64,000 nucleotides of DNA from NCBI RefSeq assembly GCF_015711475.1, contig NZ_CP065027.1, positions 1,674,001-1,738,000 on the forward strand, given 5' to 3'. A program made the translations under genes and the position numbers. Under the pieces are notes generated by a model. The model ran no database searches, was not told where the DNA came from, and saw only the letters and a list, made by a program, of their open reading frames with translations. Positions within the stretch are counted from its first letter, which is position 1. Each line of letters begins with the position of its first letter. The stretch is from Actinomyces trachealis. Lineage in GTDB: Bacteria; Actinomycetota; Actinomycetes; Actinomycetales; Actinomycetaceae. Positions 9,065 to 19,023 of the stretch are shown here, one piece after another.

Positions 9065-9631
9065 CTAGTGGTGCTTCGTCGGGAGGCTTTCCCCGTCAAG
9101 CTTCTCGTAGGCGGCAGCCTGCTCATCCAGCCGCCGCTGCACAGGCTTGGGAACCATGGAGTCATGCGCCTTGACGTAGCCGTAGAGCCACCGCCAGCCC
9201 TCCAGCGCCACAGCCAGCAGCACCGCCGCCATCAGGAACCAGTCCCAGCCGGGCCAGCCACCGCCCACATTGCGCTGCGCCGTGAGCCACCCCAAGAACG
9301 TCCACACGCTCACCGCGTAGCCGTCGGGCCAAGGCACCTCCAAGTGGTCACCATCCTGACGCCGCCGCCCTATCCACCAAGCAAACAGCCAGCCAAACAG
9401 CAGTCCCACGAACGGTCCAATGCCGCCACCCCACAGGACACTCCCCCACTGCGGCAGAGTCTTGGTTGACGCCGCCCCCAGCGCCGTAGCGACGACAACC
9501 GCCAACACATCTGCTGGCACCACCAGCCACCAGCGGGTACGCCGTCCCCTCGTCCAAGGCCGGTCCGGGCCATCTGGCACCGGTGGGGTGTAACTCAGCG
9601 GCTCCCGCCCCCGATCAATCGCCTTCGCCAT
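9065..9631 (-). CDS. Hypothetical membrane protein (188 aa)
   Basis: Four hydrophobic segments are visible: WWLVVPADVLAVVVATALG, GIGPFVGLLFGWLFAWWIG, YAVSVWTFLGWL and FLMAAVLLAVALEGWRW. Charged cytoplasmic tails flank them, with a C-terminal amphipathic stretch of about 45 residues. The composition is Trp-rich. It lies 15 bp downstream of the MBL-fold hydrolase on the same strand and may share its transcript. No family is recognised. Confidence 0.65.
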   Translation of the reverse strand: MAKAIDRGREPLSYTPPVPDGPDRPWTRGRRTRWWLVVPADVLAVVVATALGAASTKTLPQWGSVLWGGGIGPFVGLLFGWLFAWWIGRRRQDGDHLEVPWPDGYAVSVWTFLGWLTAQRNVGGGWPGWDWFLMAAVLLAVALEGWRWLYGYVKAHDSMVPKPVQRRLDEQAAAYEKLDGESLPTKHH

Positions 9632-9646
9632 TGAACAGTTCCGGAC

Positions 9647-10462
9647 TCAGAAGGTCCAGGTGGCGCCAGCGGTGGCCACATCCACCGGCCCGGAATAGAC
9701 CTCGCGCGCCTCCCCGGCTGGGACATCAGTGTCAGTCCAGGGCTGGATGTGGGTGAGCACTAGGCGCCCGGCGGCGCCGCGCCCACCCTGACCGCTGGTG
9801 CCAGCAGCGAGCTGCCCGGCGCGGCGGCCAGTCATGTGCATACCACGAGGTTCCGTGCCCTGCTCGGTGAAGGCAGCTTCCGCGAGCAGCAGGTCCACGC
9901 CGTCGCTCATCGCCTCAATGCCCTCGCACAGGTCCGTGTCTCCGGTGAAAGCCATGGAGACAGTGCTGGCGCCGTCCTCTCCTGGACCTTCAACACGGTA
10001 GCCATATGCCTCTACTGGATGCAGCGCCGAGAACGGGGTGATGGTGAAGGGGCCGATCTGTACTGGCTGGCCGGGCACCGCCGTCGCGAAGGTGAACTCG
10101 GTGGCGTAGGTCTCCTCCGGCAGGGTGCCGTCCACACCGTTGAGCCGCTCAAGCAGCTCACCAGGCCCGATGGTCAGCACCGGCCCCAGGGCGCCAGCAG
10201 GGTGCCACCGGCGGTAAACGTGCATTCCCACCATGTCGACCATATGGTCGGCGTGGCAGTGTGAAATGAGCAGACCATCAAGCTCAGCCGGGTCCAGGTA
10301 GTTGAGCATCTGCCCCATGGAACCTGGGCCGAGGTCCAACACCAAGGACCAGGTCCGCTCCACGCCGTCGGCACCTGCGGCGCGCGCCTGGACCAGGTAG
10401 GAAGAGGCACTGGAGCAGGGGCCGGACATGGACCCTGAACACCCGATGATGGTCAGCTTCAT
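9647..10462 (-). CDS. MBL-fold metallohydrolase
   Basis: This 271-residue beta-lactamase-fold hydrolase begins [11 protein letters not shown] and carries the dinuclear-metal motif [10 protein letters not shown] (HxHxDH). Further ligands are plausible at [18 protein letters not shown] and VLTHIQPW. It resembles the RNase Z/cyclic-phosphodiesterase-like group that sits beside murI in many actinobacteria. The substrate is not deducible. Its start overlaps the murI stop by 4 bp (ATGA), so it belongs to the murI operon. Confidence 0.85.
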   Translation of the reverse strand: MKLTIIGCSGSMSGPCSSASSYLVQARAAGADGVERTWSLVLDLGPGSMGQMLNYLDPAELDGLLISHCHADHMVDMVGMHVYRRWHPAGALGPVLTIGPGELLERLNGVDGTLPEETYATEFTFATAVPGQPVQIGPFTITPFSALHPVEAYGYRVEGPGEDGASTVSMAFTGDTDLCEGIEAMSDGVDLLLAEAAFTEQGTEPRGMHMTGRRAGQLAAGTSGQGGRGAAGRLVLTHIQPWTDTDVPAGEAREVYSGPVDVATAGATWTF

Positions 10463-11316
10463 GCAGTCTCCGTGTGCAGAACGGCGGGGGCAAGGATGTC
10501 GGGGACGGCAGGCTTCTGGGGGCGCACTGCGTCCACCTCCGGGCCCAGGAAACGGCGGGCCAGGGCGGTGAAAGCCTCAGGGTTTCCGGTGGCGCGGAAC
10601 TGGTGAACGGGGTCTGGGGCGCCAGGGCTGCGCAGGAGGTCCGCCTCCGCGAGCGCCCTGTAGGTGTCCTTGGCGGTCTCCTCAGAGCTGGTGACCAGGG
10701 TGACATCCTGGCCCATTACGTAGGAGATCGGGCCGAGCAGCAGCGGGTAGTGGGTACAGCCCAACACCAGGGTGTCTACGCCCGCTTCCTTGACGGACGC
10801 CAAGTACTCCTCAGCCACCCCCAGTACCTGCGGGCCAGTGGTGACCCCAATCTCCGCTAGTTCCACAAAGCGCGGGCAGGCCTGCTGCACCAGCTCGATG
10901 CCGGGCACCGCCTCCAGGGCGTCAGCGTAGGCGCCTGACTCCACGGTACCGTGGGTGGCGATGACCCCTACCTTGCCGTTGCGGGTCACGCGTGCGGCGG
11001 AGCGGGCGGCGGGGTGGATCACCTCGACTACAGGCACGCCTCGGCCCACGGCGTAGCGTTCGCGGGCGTCATGCAGCACAGCAGCGGTAGCGGTATTGCA
11101 GGCGATGACCAGGAGCTTAACCCCGGCGTCCACCAGTTCGTCCATGACCTTGATAGCCAGGTCTCGGACCTCAGCAATGGGGCGGGGGCCATAGGGACCG
11201 TGCTTGGTGTCCCCGATATAGAGGATCTCCTCGCGTGGCAACAGGTCCAACACGGCGCGCGCAACTGTCAGACCGCCGACCCCGGAGTCGAACATGCCGA
11301 TGGGCGCGTCGTTCAT
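10459..11316 (-). CDS. murI: Glutamate racemase
   Basis: This 285-residue cofactor-independent racemase makes D-glutamate for peptidoglycan. The start [20 protein letters not shown] is the classic N-terminus. The two catalytic cysteines lie in [10 protein letters not shown] and [21 protein letters not shown] is also conserved. It lies between DUF2017 and the MBL hydrolase, all on the minus strand, matching the conserved clpS-DUF2017-murI order. Confidence 0.97.
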   Translation of the reverse strand: MNDAPIGMFDSGVGGLTVARAVLDLLPREEILYIGDTKHGPYGPRPIAEVRDLAIKVMDELVDAGVKLLVIACNTATAAVLHDARERYAVGRGVPVVEVIHPAARSAARVTRNGKVGVIATHGTVESGAYADALEAVPGIELVQQACPRFVELAEIGVTTGPQVLGVAEEYLASVKEAGVDTLVLGCTHYPLLLGPISYVMGQDVTLVTSSEETAKDTYRALAEADLLRSPGAPDPVHQFRATGNPEAFTALARRFLGPEVDAVRPQKPAVPDILAPAVLHTETA

Positions 11317-11338
11317 GAGGCTGAGACTATGTCTGCCC

Positions 11339-12079
11339 TTAGTTTTCCTCGACTGCGGCGAGCAGTGATTCCTGCCACCAGGTCACCATTTCGTAAAGCA
11401 CTACGCGCATATGGCGTAGGTGTGCTTTCGGAGAGGCGGTGACCGGCGGCGCCTCCAGCACCTCCTCATGCGCTGCCTCTGCGGTCTGCGGGGTGGTGAT
11501 CTCCAGCCGCTGGGAGAGGAAGAGGCGCAGGTCGTTGAGCGCCCCCAGCCAGTCTGGCAGCTGCTTGGCTGGCACGTGGACGGCACCATCTAGACCACTT
11601 GGGGCCAGTAGCTCTCGGGCCACCATCACCAGACGCCGATGCTTCTCAGCACGTAGCGGCTCGCGGGTTAGCTCCGCAAGCTCAGTGGCCAGCTGGGGGT
11701 CCTCGCTGGCTTGCGGCAGCAGAATCACCAGGGCGGGGTCTGTGGCACGGACCGCGGGTCCAGGTAGAAAGGCCCTCTCCCCCGGCTCAAAATCCAGGGC
11801 GGCCAGGGCCTGCGCGTCAGCCAGGCTTTCGCCTTCACGTACCCCTGGTGGCAGATGTGTGAGTTCATGGTGGGCGCTGGCCTCCGGCTGCGTCGTATTA
11901 ACGACGCCGTCGCCGGAGTGGGCTGGTCTAAAGCTGCCACTCGGCCTGCTGGCAGCGGGACCTCCAAGCTGGGGCCGCAGTATGTCTGATACCTCACGCA
12001 CAAGGTCCTCCAACACGATCCGCTCCCAAGGTTCTAGGGCCGAGTGGAAGCCGCCTACTACAGCTTCAAAGGCGTGCAT
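11339..12079 (-). CDS. DUF2017 family protein
   Basis: The 246-residue product begins [20 protein letters not shown], consistent with DUF2017, a family of unknown function found next to clpS in actinobacteria. The helical regions include [20 protein letters not shown] and [17 protein letters not shown]. The ATG at 12079 lies 1 bp beyond the clpS stop. A GTG further upstream would overlap clpS and is less likely. A role in ClpS-dependent proteolysis is inferred only from synteny. Confidence 0.85.
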   Translation of the reverse strand: MHAFEAVVGGFHSALEPWERIVLEDLVREVSDILRPQLGGPAASRPSGSFRPAHSGDGVVNTTQPEASAHHELTHLPPGVREGESLADAQALAALDFEPGERAFLPGPAVRATDPALVILLPQASEDPQLATELAELTREPLRAEKHRRLVMVARELLAPSGLDGAVHVPAKQLPDWLGALNDLRLFLSQRLEITTPQTAEAAHEEVLEAPPVTASPKAHLRHMRVVLYEMVTWWQESLLAAVEEN

Positions 12080-12080
12080 A

Positions 12081-12413
12081 TCAGGCTCCCGTTCCGTCCG
12101 GGGTGGCATCGTCGTCTGCCCCCAGCGGCTCTATCGTGGCGCGCAGGCCGTAGGAGTGCATGGCGGACACGTCCACCTCCATGCGCTCACGAGCCCCTTT
12201 GGAGACGACGGCGCGGCCCCGCATGTGCACCTCCAGCATGCGGGCGTGCGCCACCGTGCGAGAGAAGCCGAAGTAGGAGCGGAACACCCAAGTCACGTAG
12301 CTCATGGTGTTTACGGGATCATCGTGGACTACTGTGCACCACCGGTGGGTGATCTGGGGCCGCTCAAGCAGTTGGGACTGCGAGCTTGCGCCGGGGGCTG
12401 AGTCAGCGGTCAC
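12081..12413 (-). CDS. clpS: ATP-dependent Clp protease adaptor ClpS
   Basis: This 110-residue adaptor delivers N-degron substrates to the ClpAP/ClpCP protease. The WCTVVHDDPVNTMSYVTWVF stretch matches the conserved substrate-pocket segment of ClpS, and HMRGRAVVSKG and MHSYGLRATIEP follow as expected. It is the first gene of a minus-strand operon with DUF2017, murI and the MBL hydrolase, and diverges from pncB. Confidence 0.95.
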   Translation of the reverse strand: MTADSAPGASSQSQLLERPQITHRWCTVVHDDPVNTMSYVTWVFRSYFGFSRTVAHARMLEVHMRGRAVVSKGARERMEVDVSAMHSYGLRATIEPLGADDDATPDGTGA

Positions 12414-12472
12414 GCTCTCAGAGTAGCGGCATGGCCTGCATGGTTCCTGGGTTCTGGAACTAAATTGCTGTC

Positions 12473-13855
12473 ATGACATCCCTTAACGGCCCCGGCCTGT
12501 CCAGCACCGCTCTCCTGACCGATATGTACGAGCTGACCATGCTCCAGGGGGCACTGCACGTCGGCACCGCCGAGCGCCGCAGCGTCTTTGAGCTGTTCGG
12601 ACGCACCCTCCCCCCCTCCCGCCGCTTCGGTGTGGTGGCAGGCACCGGTCGTCTCCTGGACGCGGTGGAGTCCTTCACCTTCACCGATCAGCAGATTGAC
12701 TTCCTGCACCGCACCGGCGTCGTCGATGACACCACACTGGACTACCTGCGCGGCTACCACTTCACGGGTACGATTCACGGCTACGCCGAGGGCGAGTGCT
12801 ACTTCTCCAGTTCCCCGCTGCTCACGGTGGAAGGCACCTTCGCTGAGGCCTGCATACTAGAGACTCTGGCACTGAGCATCTATAACTACGACTGCGCCGT
12901 CGCCTCCGCCGCCTCCCGCATGACGATCGCCGCCCACGGGCGCCCCTGCGTAGACTTTGGCGCCCGGCGCGCCAACGAGCACGCGGCTGTGGCTGCCGCC
13001 CGAGCCTCGATCGTGGGCGGTTTCGTGGGCACCAGTGACCTGGAAGCCGGCATGCGCTACGGCATCCCGACCGTGGGTACCTCCGCACACTCCTTCACCC
13101 TGCTGCACGACTCTGAGGAGGAGGCCTTTGCAGCGCAGGTGGCCTGCTTGGGTCCGGGCACCACGATCCTGGTTGACACCTATGACATCGCCACCGGGGT
13201 GGAGCGGGCCGTCAAGGCTGCCCGGGCTGCTGGCGGCGAGCTAGGTGCGGTGCGCCTGGACTCTGGTGACCTGGTGGCGGAAGCCTTCAAGGTGCGCGCG
13301 CAACTGGACGCCCTGGGGGCGACGACGACGCGCATCACCGTCACCAATGACCTGGACGAGTACGCAATCGCTGGTCTGGGTGCGGCCCCGGTTGACTCCT
13401 ACGGCGTGGGCACCAAGCTGGTGACTGGTTCTGGCCGTCCGACGGCGGCGCTGGTCTACAAGCTGGTGGAGCGCATGGGCAGCAACGGTGAGATGGAGGA
13501 GGTCGCCAAGTTCTCCTCCGGCGGCAAAGCCACCTTGGGCGGCCGCAAGTGGGCGGGCCGTGTGCTCGACGACCAGGGCCGTGCTTGTGAGGAGCTGATT
13601 GTCTCCGCTAAGAGCCAGGGGGAGGCTTTGGCGGCACTCAAGGAGGCTGGTGCACGCCCGCTGCAGGTGGAACTGGTGCGTGGCGGCGTCGTGGTTGAAG
13701 AGCACCGTGGGACTGAGGCGCTGCAGGCGGCGGCTGAGCGCCACCGCACCGCCCGCGCTGAACTGCCTTATGACGGTTGGCGTCTGAGCGAGGGCGAGCC
13801 AGCCATCCCGACGCGCCATGTTGACCTGGATGGTCGCGAGCCCCGCCGCGGCTGA
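12473..13855 (+). CDS. pncB: Nicotinate phosphoribosyltransferase
   Basis: This 460-residue enzyme condenses nicotinate with PRPP to form nicotinate mononucleotide in NAD salvage. It shows LLTDMYELTMLQG at the N-terminus, DFGARRANEH, the GTSAHSFTLLHDSEEEAF region holding the phosphorylatable histidine, and VRLDSGDLV. Length fits the family. It is transcribed away from clpS, an arrangement conserved in actinobacteria. Confidence 0.96.
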   Translation: MTSLNGPGLSSTALLTDMYELTMLQGALHVGTAERRSVFELFGRTLPPSRRFGVVAGTGRLLDAVESFTFTDQQIDFLHRTGVVDDTTLDYLRGYHFTGTIHGYAEGECYFSSSPLLTVEGTFAEACILETLALSIYNYDCAVASAASRMTIAAHGRPCVDFGARRANEHAAVAAARASIVGGFVGTSDLEAGMRYGIPTVGTSAHSFTLLHDSEEEAFAAQVACLGPGTTILVDTYDIATGVERAVKAARAAGGELGAVRLDSGDLVAEAFKVRAQLDALGATTTRITVTNDLDEYAIAGLGAAPVDSYGVGTKLVTGSGRPTAALVYKLVERMGSNGEMEEVAKFSSGGKATLGGRKWAGRVLDDQGRACEELIVSAKSQGEALAALKEAGARPLQVELVRGGVVVEEHRGTEALQAAAERHRTARAELPYDGWRLSEGEPAIPTRHVDLDGREPRRG

Positions 13856-13879
13856 GGCTGACTGCCCCTTTCCTGGCTA

Positions 13880-13940
13880 GTTCGCCCGTTCTTGACGGTT
13901 TCGTCTGCGCTGCAGGCGATTCAGTCAAAGACGGGCGAAC
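13880..13940. terminator. Bidirectional terminator between pncB and the helicase gene
   Basis: Arms 13880-13896 and 13924-13940 are inverted copies matching at about 15 of 17 positions (GTTCGCCCGT pairing with ACGGGCGAAC). They lie between the convergent 3' ends of pncB and the helicase gene. Confidence 0.7.
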
Positions 13941-13976
13941 CCGTGTCTAGAAGCGGGCAGCGGGCTCCGGCCGGTC

Positions 13977-15791
13977 TCAGCGCTTGCCCACGAACCAGCG
14001 GCGCAGCGTGCGCACACGCTTCTCGATCTCCTCGGTAGACGCCTGCGCCACCTCAGGGCCTCCGCATACGCGCCGCAACTCGTTGTGGACGACGCCGTGG
14101 GGTTGGCCGGAACGGCGGGCCCAGGCAGATACCAGCTGGGAGAGTTCCTTGCGCGCCGCAACCCGGCGGCGGGCGTCGTCAAGCCCGGAATTGGCGCGGC
14201 GCTGCGCAGCGGCGGCCATCTCACGCTTGGAAGCTTTGATCTGGGCGTCCTGGCGTTGGCGCAGCAGGGTGGTGACTTCCTCCGGGGACAACAATCCGGG
14301 CAGCCCCAGGTACTCCTGCTCCTCCACGGAGCCGACCATCGCACCAGTGCCGAACTCACCACCGTCAAAAAGCACGCGGTCAAACTCCGCAGTGGAGTTC
14401 ATGGCCTCAAAAGCACCAAAGAGATCGTCGGAGGCCTGCTCAGTCTTGTTAGCCTCGGCGAGCAAGCGATCCTCGGGGTGGCTGAAGGCGCCGTCGTCCT
14501 TCTTGGGGGCGTTTAGGACGTGGTCGCGTTGAACCTCCATCTCGCCGGCCAGAGCCAGCAGCGGCGTGACAGAGGGCAGGAAGACACTGGCCGTCTCACC
14601 TCGGGCCCGCGAGCGCACAAATCGTCCCACAGCCTGGGCGAAGAACAGCGGCGTGGAGGTGGAGGTGGCGTAGACGCCCACGGCTAGGCGGGGCACGTCC
14701 ACCCCCTCGGAGACCATGCGTACAGCCACCATCCAACGGTCCTGGGAGGCGGAGAAGGACTCGATGCGGCTGGAGGCCCCAGAGTCGTCGGAGAGGACCA
14801 CGGTGGGCGTCTGCCCGGTGATGGCGCGCAGCTTGGCGGCGTAGGCGCGGGCGGAAGCCTGGTCGGAGGCGATCACCAGGCCGCCAGCATCGGGGACTTG
14901 GCGGCGCACCTCAGTCAGGCGCTGGTCAGCTGCGGCCAGTACGGCGGGAATCCACTGTCCGTCAGGGGCCAGGGCGGTGCGCCAGGCCTGGGACTCCAGG
15001 TCTTTGGTGAGGGGTTCTCCTAGGCGGGCAGCCAGCTCGTCCCCCGCTTTAGTGCGCCAGCGCATCTGGCCGGAGTAGGTCATGAACATGACGGGGCGCA
15101 CCACGCCGTCGCGCAGGGCCTCGGAGTAGCCGTAGGTGTAGTCGGCTTTGGAGCGTCTGCTGCCTGCGGAGTCCTCTGTGTAGGTGACGAAGGGGATGGG
15201 TGAGGTGTCTGAGCGGAAGGGCGTGCCGGTCAGGGCTAGGCGCTTGCGGGCTGGGGTGAAGGCCTCCCGGATGGCGTCACCCCAGCTCAGTGCGTCCCCG
15301 CCGTGGTGGATCTCGTCCAGGATCACCAGGGTGCGGGCGGCGCTGGTGCGGGCGCGGTGGAGGTTGGCGTTGGCCGCCACCTGGGCGTAGGTGACGGCGA
15401 CGCCGTCGTAGCGGGAGCCGAGGGCACCTTGGGAGTTGGTGTAAGAGGGGTCAACCTGGATGCCGACGCGTGCTGCGGCCTCAGCCCACTGGAACTTAAG
15501 GTGCTCGGTGGGACACACTATCGTGACCTTGTGGACCTCTCCAGCACTGAGCAGCTCGGCGGCGATACGCAGCGCGAAGGTCGTTTTACCGGCGCCGGGG
15601 GTGGCGACGGCCAGGAAATCTTGGGGCAGGTCATGCAGGTAGCGCTCCAAGGCGGCGGCCTGCCAGGCGCGTAAGGGCCTGGTGGTGCCCCAGGCGGCGC
15701 GTTGGGGGTAGGCCGGGGGGAGGTTCTCCGCCGCGAAGATGGAGGGTTGGTGGGGGTTGCTGCGTACCTGGCTGTTGCGGGCCGGGGTCAC
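13977..15791 (-). CDS. Superfamily 2 DEAD/DEAH-box helicase
   Basis: This 604-residue SF2 ATPase has Walker A (TPGAGKTTFALRIAAEL, about residue 65), a DEIHHGGD Walker B box, LALTGTPFRSD (motif III-like), and the second RecA domain with VRMVSEGVDVPRLAVGVYAT and AQAVGRFVRSR (motifs V and VI). It resembles the standalone DEAD/DEAH helicases paired with DUF3039 in many actinobacteria. It lacks nuclease or methylase neighbours, so a restriction role is not supported. The GTG start overlaps the DUF3039 stop (GTGA), showing coupling. Confidence 0.88.
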   Translation of the reverse strand: MTPARNSQVRSNPHQPSIFAAENLPPAYPQRAAWGTTRPLRAWQAAALERYLHDLPQDFLAVATPGAGKTTFALRIAAELLSAGEVHKVTIVCPTEHLKFQWAEAAARVGIQVDPSYTNSQGALGSRYDGVAVTYAQVAANANLHRARTSAARTLVILDEIHHGGDALSWGDAIREAFTPARKRLALTGTPFRSDTSPIPFVTYTEDSAGSRRSKADYTYGYSEALRDGVVRPVMFMTYSGQMRWRTKAGDELAARLGEPLTKDLESQAWRTALAPDGQWIPAVLAAADQRLTEVRRQVPDAGGLVIASDQASARAYAAKLRAITGQTPTVVLSDDSGASSRIESFSASQDRWMVAVRMVSEGVDVPRLAVGVYATSTSTPLFFAQAVGRFVRSRARGETASVFLPSVTPLLALAGEMEVQRDHVLNAPKKDDGAFSHPEDRLLAEANKTEQASDDLFGAFEAMNSTAEFDRVLFDGGEFGTGAMVGSVEEQEYLGLPGLLSPEEVTTLLRQRQDAQIKASKREMAAAAQRRANSGLDDARRRVAARKELSQLVSAWARRSGQPHGVVHNELRRVCGGPEVAQASTEEIEKRVRTLRRWFVGKR

Positions 15792-16180
15792 TTACCGTCC
15801 CGCCTAAATGGGTTCTTGAAGGGCGAGCGCGAGTCAGAGCCTTCACCTCTGCCGCTCATCTCCTCATAGATGGCTTTGCAGGTGGGGCAGACGGGGTACT
15901 TGGACGGGTCCCTTCCGGGGGTCCAGACCTTGCCGCATAAGGCGACGACGGGACGCCCGGTGACTGCGGCTGCAGCGATCTTGTCCTTGCGCACGTAGTG
16001 GGCAAAGCGGTCGGCGTCGCCGTCGTCAGTGTGCTGCAGTTCCTCGCGCTCCAGCACGGCGGTGCCCACCCCCTGGGTTGGCTCGGTGCTGGGAGCACTT
16101 GGCGACTGTGGCCTGTTGGGGCCGCTCGTGGCGCGCGCGCCCGGGTGGGCACTCTTGCTGCTGAGGCGAGGTGCGGTCAT
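15788..16180 (-). CDS. DUF3039 domain protein
   Basis: This 130-residue protein has a low-complexity Ser/Pro-rich N-terminus. A conserved core follows (DRFAHYVRKDKIAAAAVTG, VALCGKVWTPGRDP and YPVCPTCKAIYEEM). The cysteine in ALCGK plus the CPTC pair could bind zinc. It is coupled by overlap to the helicase, the usual context of DUF3039. The start is the ATG at 16180; a longer frame upstream has atypical composition. The function is unknown. Confidence 0.82.
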   Translation of the reverse strand: MTAPRLSSKSAHPGARATSGPNRPQSPSAPSTEPTQGVGTAVLEREELQHTDDGDADRFAHYVRKDKIAAAAVTGRPVVALCGKVWTPGRDPSKYPVCPTCKAIYEEMSGRGEGSDSRSPFKNPFRRDGK

Positions 16181-16376
16181 GGGCCCAGTGTAGGACGGGC
16201 CTGCGACATGATCGCCGTGCGGTGTGCTGCACCACGTGTGCGAAGCCTCTCCCCGGTTCACCAGGCGCCGGGCCCAGCACAGGCCGGTGACTACTGGCAG
16301 CGGGGGCTGCTGGATGGCTACCGGCCTGATCGGTCCAGCAGTGCCGACGGCGTCGCCGTGTCCTACGCCGCTGAAC

Positions 16377-17117
16377 TCAGTGCTTGCCGGTGAGCTTGGA
16401 GGCGGCGGCGCGGTCAACCAGGACCAGTGCGTCGGCGTGGTCCTGCATGACGGTGGCCGGCCACTCGGCGCTGACCTTGCCCTCGATGAGCTGGTGGATG
16501 GCCTCAGCCTTGTTCTCACCGGTGGCGATCAGTACGAGCTTGCGGGCCTTCATGATGGTGCCCAGGCCTTGGGTGATGCAGTGGGTGGGGACCTGGTCAA
16601 TGTCGCCGTCGAAGAAGCGGGCGTTGTCCGAGCGGGTCTTCTCAGTGAGGGTGTCGATGTGGGTTGAGGAGTCCAGTGGGCCGCCGGGCTCGTTAAAGCC
16701 GATGTGCCCATCAGCGCCGATACCAAGGATCTGCAGGTCGCAGTAACCGGACTCAGCCATCTTGGCCTCGTACTCGTCGCAGGCTGCCTGCAGGTCTTCG
16801 CGCAGGGCGTCAGGGCCCTGAAGGGCGCCCTGGGGCATGTCAATACGGGAGCGGAGGTTGCGCTCCATGAAGGTGGCATAGCGTTCAGGGTGACCCTCGG
16901 GTAGGCCAACGTACTCGTCCAGCATGAATCCCTTGACCTGCTTGAAGGAGATACGCCCCTCTTTACAGCGGCGGGCCAGTTCATCGTAGAGCGGCAGCGG
17001 AGAGGAACCAGTGGCAGTGCCCAGCACCGCATTCGGCTTGGCCTGGATCAGCGCCTCGATGACGTCAGCGGCACGCTCGGCGATCTCTTCATCAGTGTCC
17101 AGAATGACAAGCTCCAC
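16377..17117 (-). CDS. nagB: Glucosamine-6-phosphate deaminase
   Basis: This 246-residue enzyme converts glucosamine-6-P to fructose-6-P and ammonia, the last step of GlcNAc and sialic-acid use. Signature regions are LGTATGSSPLPLYDEL, FMLDEYVGLPEGHPERY, and LGIGADGHIGFNEPG with the catalytic Asp/His. Length is close to short NagB forms. It is a single gene with a GTG start, distant from the nan and PTS loci that feed it. I saw no clear dre-type site in the short upstream region. Confidence 0.95.
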   Translation of the reverse strand: MELVILDTDEEIAERAADVIEALIQAKPNAVLGTATGSSPLPLYDELARRCKEGRISFKQVKGFMLDEYVGLPEGHPERYATFMERNLRSRIDMPQGALQGPDALREDLQAACDEYEAKMAESGYCDLQILGIGADGHIGFNEPGGPLDSSTHIDTLTEKTRSDNARFFDGDIDQVPTHCITQGLGTIMKARKLVLIATGENKAEAIHQLIEGKVSAEWPATVMQDHADALVLVDRAAASKLTGKH

Positions 17118-17268
17118 GATTCTTCCTTCGCTGTGTCGTGGGTCCGGCCGCCAGCTGGTGGCCGACTGTTTGCGGCGCTGCTCCGCGCCTTACAAGAGAA
17201 TCGTAAGACATCAGACAAGCCTGTATCGCGGTTCTGGAAGCAGACGGCGCGGAGTAGGTCACAGCCGT

Positions 17269-19023
17269 TCAGCGGCTCTCCGCATGGCCAGGCCAACCAC
17301 GCACCGTGGTGAGCACCCGCACCCACCGCTGCTCAAGTAGGGCTCCGCCTACTCGCACGCCCAGCCACAGGGCCGCCAGGCCCCACAAAGCACCTGCCAG
17401 TAGCAGCAACCAGCCCCAGGCCCAGGCCCCATAGGCTGCAATCGCCACAAAGCCGATTGCCGTCGGGCAGGCGGCCAGCGAGATCAGCCCCACCCCAGCC
17501 AGCTGTACCAGGCTCACGACCAAGGCCATGCCGGAGGTGCGTGAGTGCATGGGGCTCTCCCCCGGTGCATTGGTCTCATATGGCAGCAGGACGCTAGTGA
17601 TCGAGGACCAGGCGAGTGCACATCCCAGCACGGCCAGTGTCACCCCCAGGACAGCGGGAGCCATGTCCCACCGCCCGGTCCACACACTCAGGACGCCTAG
17701 CAGCAGCACGAGGATCGGCAGAAGCCATACCATCAGGCCGACCACCCGCCCGAGGCGATCATGGCGCCCGCTCAGGCCCGCTGACAGGTGCATCCACTGG
17801 GCAGTGGAGTCGAATCCTAAGTCATTGTGCAGCGCCCAGCCACCAATGAGTGCCACTGCCGGCGCCAGCCCCAGCAGCAGGTTGGGAGCATGTCCAAGGG
17901 CAAGGTTGAAAGTGATCGCCCCCTCCCCCAGCTCTGCAGATGCCCTGACACGCAGCGTATTCGCCAGGGCCACCCCCACCAGCAGCGGCGGGACAAGGAG
18001 CAGCGCAGCACCCTGGGCTAGGTATCGGGGGTCCGAGCGCCAGTACCGCAGGCAACGCGCAGCCACAGCGGCCGCCGGTGAGGGCACGATCTGCGCCAAG
18101 CGCCGGTGCCAGAGCAGTGGTTCCGCAGCACCGACGGCGTCGGTCCGCGTAGCCTGTGCACTAGCAGTCTGGGGAGTAGGCGCGGCCTGACCGAATGTGA
18201 TGCGGCTGCGCGAGCCGCTGCGCGCACTGCGGCCAGTCATTACCTGGGTGAGGACCCGTTCCCAAACCAGCAGTAGGAGGACCGGCAGGGCCACAGCGCC
18301 CAGGGTCAGCAAGACAGCAGACAGCACGTGCCCTGCGGCTAGCTTGGCCGGAGCGAAGAAGGCCCAGCCTAGGGGCGTCCAACCGAGTATACGGGCAGCG
18401 TTACCCAGGTGGCCAAGCCCCAGGGTACGGGAGTCCAACCAGAGGTTCAGGAAGAACGGCAGCTGGGAGGCCACAAGGAGCACCAGTACGCCAAGCAAGG
18501 CCATGAGGTCCCGGCCTCGACGGCTGGTGGAAACGCCGCTGCCGATCACCAACACCCGAGAGGCCAGCACACAGGTGGCTAGGGCGACCGGAGCTAGCAC
18601 CACAGCGAGCAGCGCTGAGGCGGGGTGTCCTGCTACGGCCCAGGTGAGGGCTGGCAGCACGAAGGCAGCGCCGGTGACGACCCCGGGGATCCCGGTGGCA
18701 CTCGCAGCGACCAGCCCGATGCTCAGCTTCTGTGAAGGGGCGATCCAGGCGGCCATCGCGCGCGGGTCCAGGGTTGAGTCCACTCCGGTAAACAGCATTG
18801 GCACTAAGCACCAGCCGAGCACGGTAACTGCCCCTAGGAGAGTCAGGACCATGCCCATGTGCTGCGGCGCCTTAGCCCCCAGGCTTACGGCACCGGACAC
18901 CAATGCCACCAGGAACCCGAAGCCATAGACGGCACCCAAAGTCGTACCAATCACGGCCCAGATGTTGTTGCGTAACGCGTTCGCCGTCAGGCGCCACCTC
19001 AGTTTGATGAGGGTCGTAGCCAT
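17269..19023 (-). CDS. ABC transporter permease, ABC-2-like (584 aa)
   Basis: This is a large polytopic protein with roughly a dozen hydrophobic segments, for example GTTLGAVYGFGFLVALVSGAV, LLTLGAVALPVLLLLV, GLMVWLLPILVLLLGVLSVW and LLLLAGALWGLAALWLG. Its start lies 24 bp inside the upstream ATPase gene, so it is translationally coupled to it and is that ATPase's membrane partner. The topology suits an exporter. The substrate is unknown. Confidence 0.82.
   Translation of the reverse strand: MATTLIKLRWRLTANALRNNIWAVIGTTLGAVYGFGFLVALVSGAVSLGAKAPQHMGMVLTLLGAVTVLGWCLVPMLFTGVDSTLDPRAMAAWIAPSQKLSIGLVAASATGIPGVVTGAAFVLPALTWAVAGHPASALLAVVLAPVALATCVLASRVLVIGSGVSTSRRGRDLMALLGVLVLLVASQLPFFLNLWLDSRTLGLGHLGNAARILGWTPLGWAFFAPAKLAAGHVLSAVLLTLGAVALPVLLLLVWERVLTQVMTGRSARSGSRSRITFGQAAPTPQTASAQATRTDAVGAAEPLLWHRRLAQIVPSPAAAVAARCLRYWRSDPRYLAQGAALLLVPPLLVGVALANTLRVRASAELGEGAITFNLALGHAPNLLLGLAPAVALIGGWALHNDLGFDSTAQWMHLSAGLSGRHDRLGRVVGLMVWLLPILVLLLGVLSVWTGRWDMAPAVLGVTLAVLGCALAWSSITSVLLPYETNAPGESPMHSRTSGMALVVSLVQLAGVGLISLAACPTAIGFVAIAAYGAWAWGWLLLLAGALWGLAALWLGVRVGGALLEQRWVRVLTTVRGWPGHAESR

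Noticed and set aside
13977..16180. Helicase plus DUF3039 as a defence system
   Set aside because: The pair has housekeeping-type neighbours on both sides, no nuclease or methylase, and is commonly conserved in actinobacteria.
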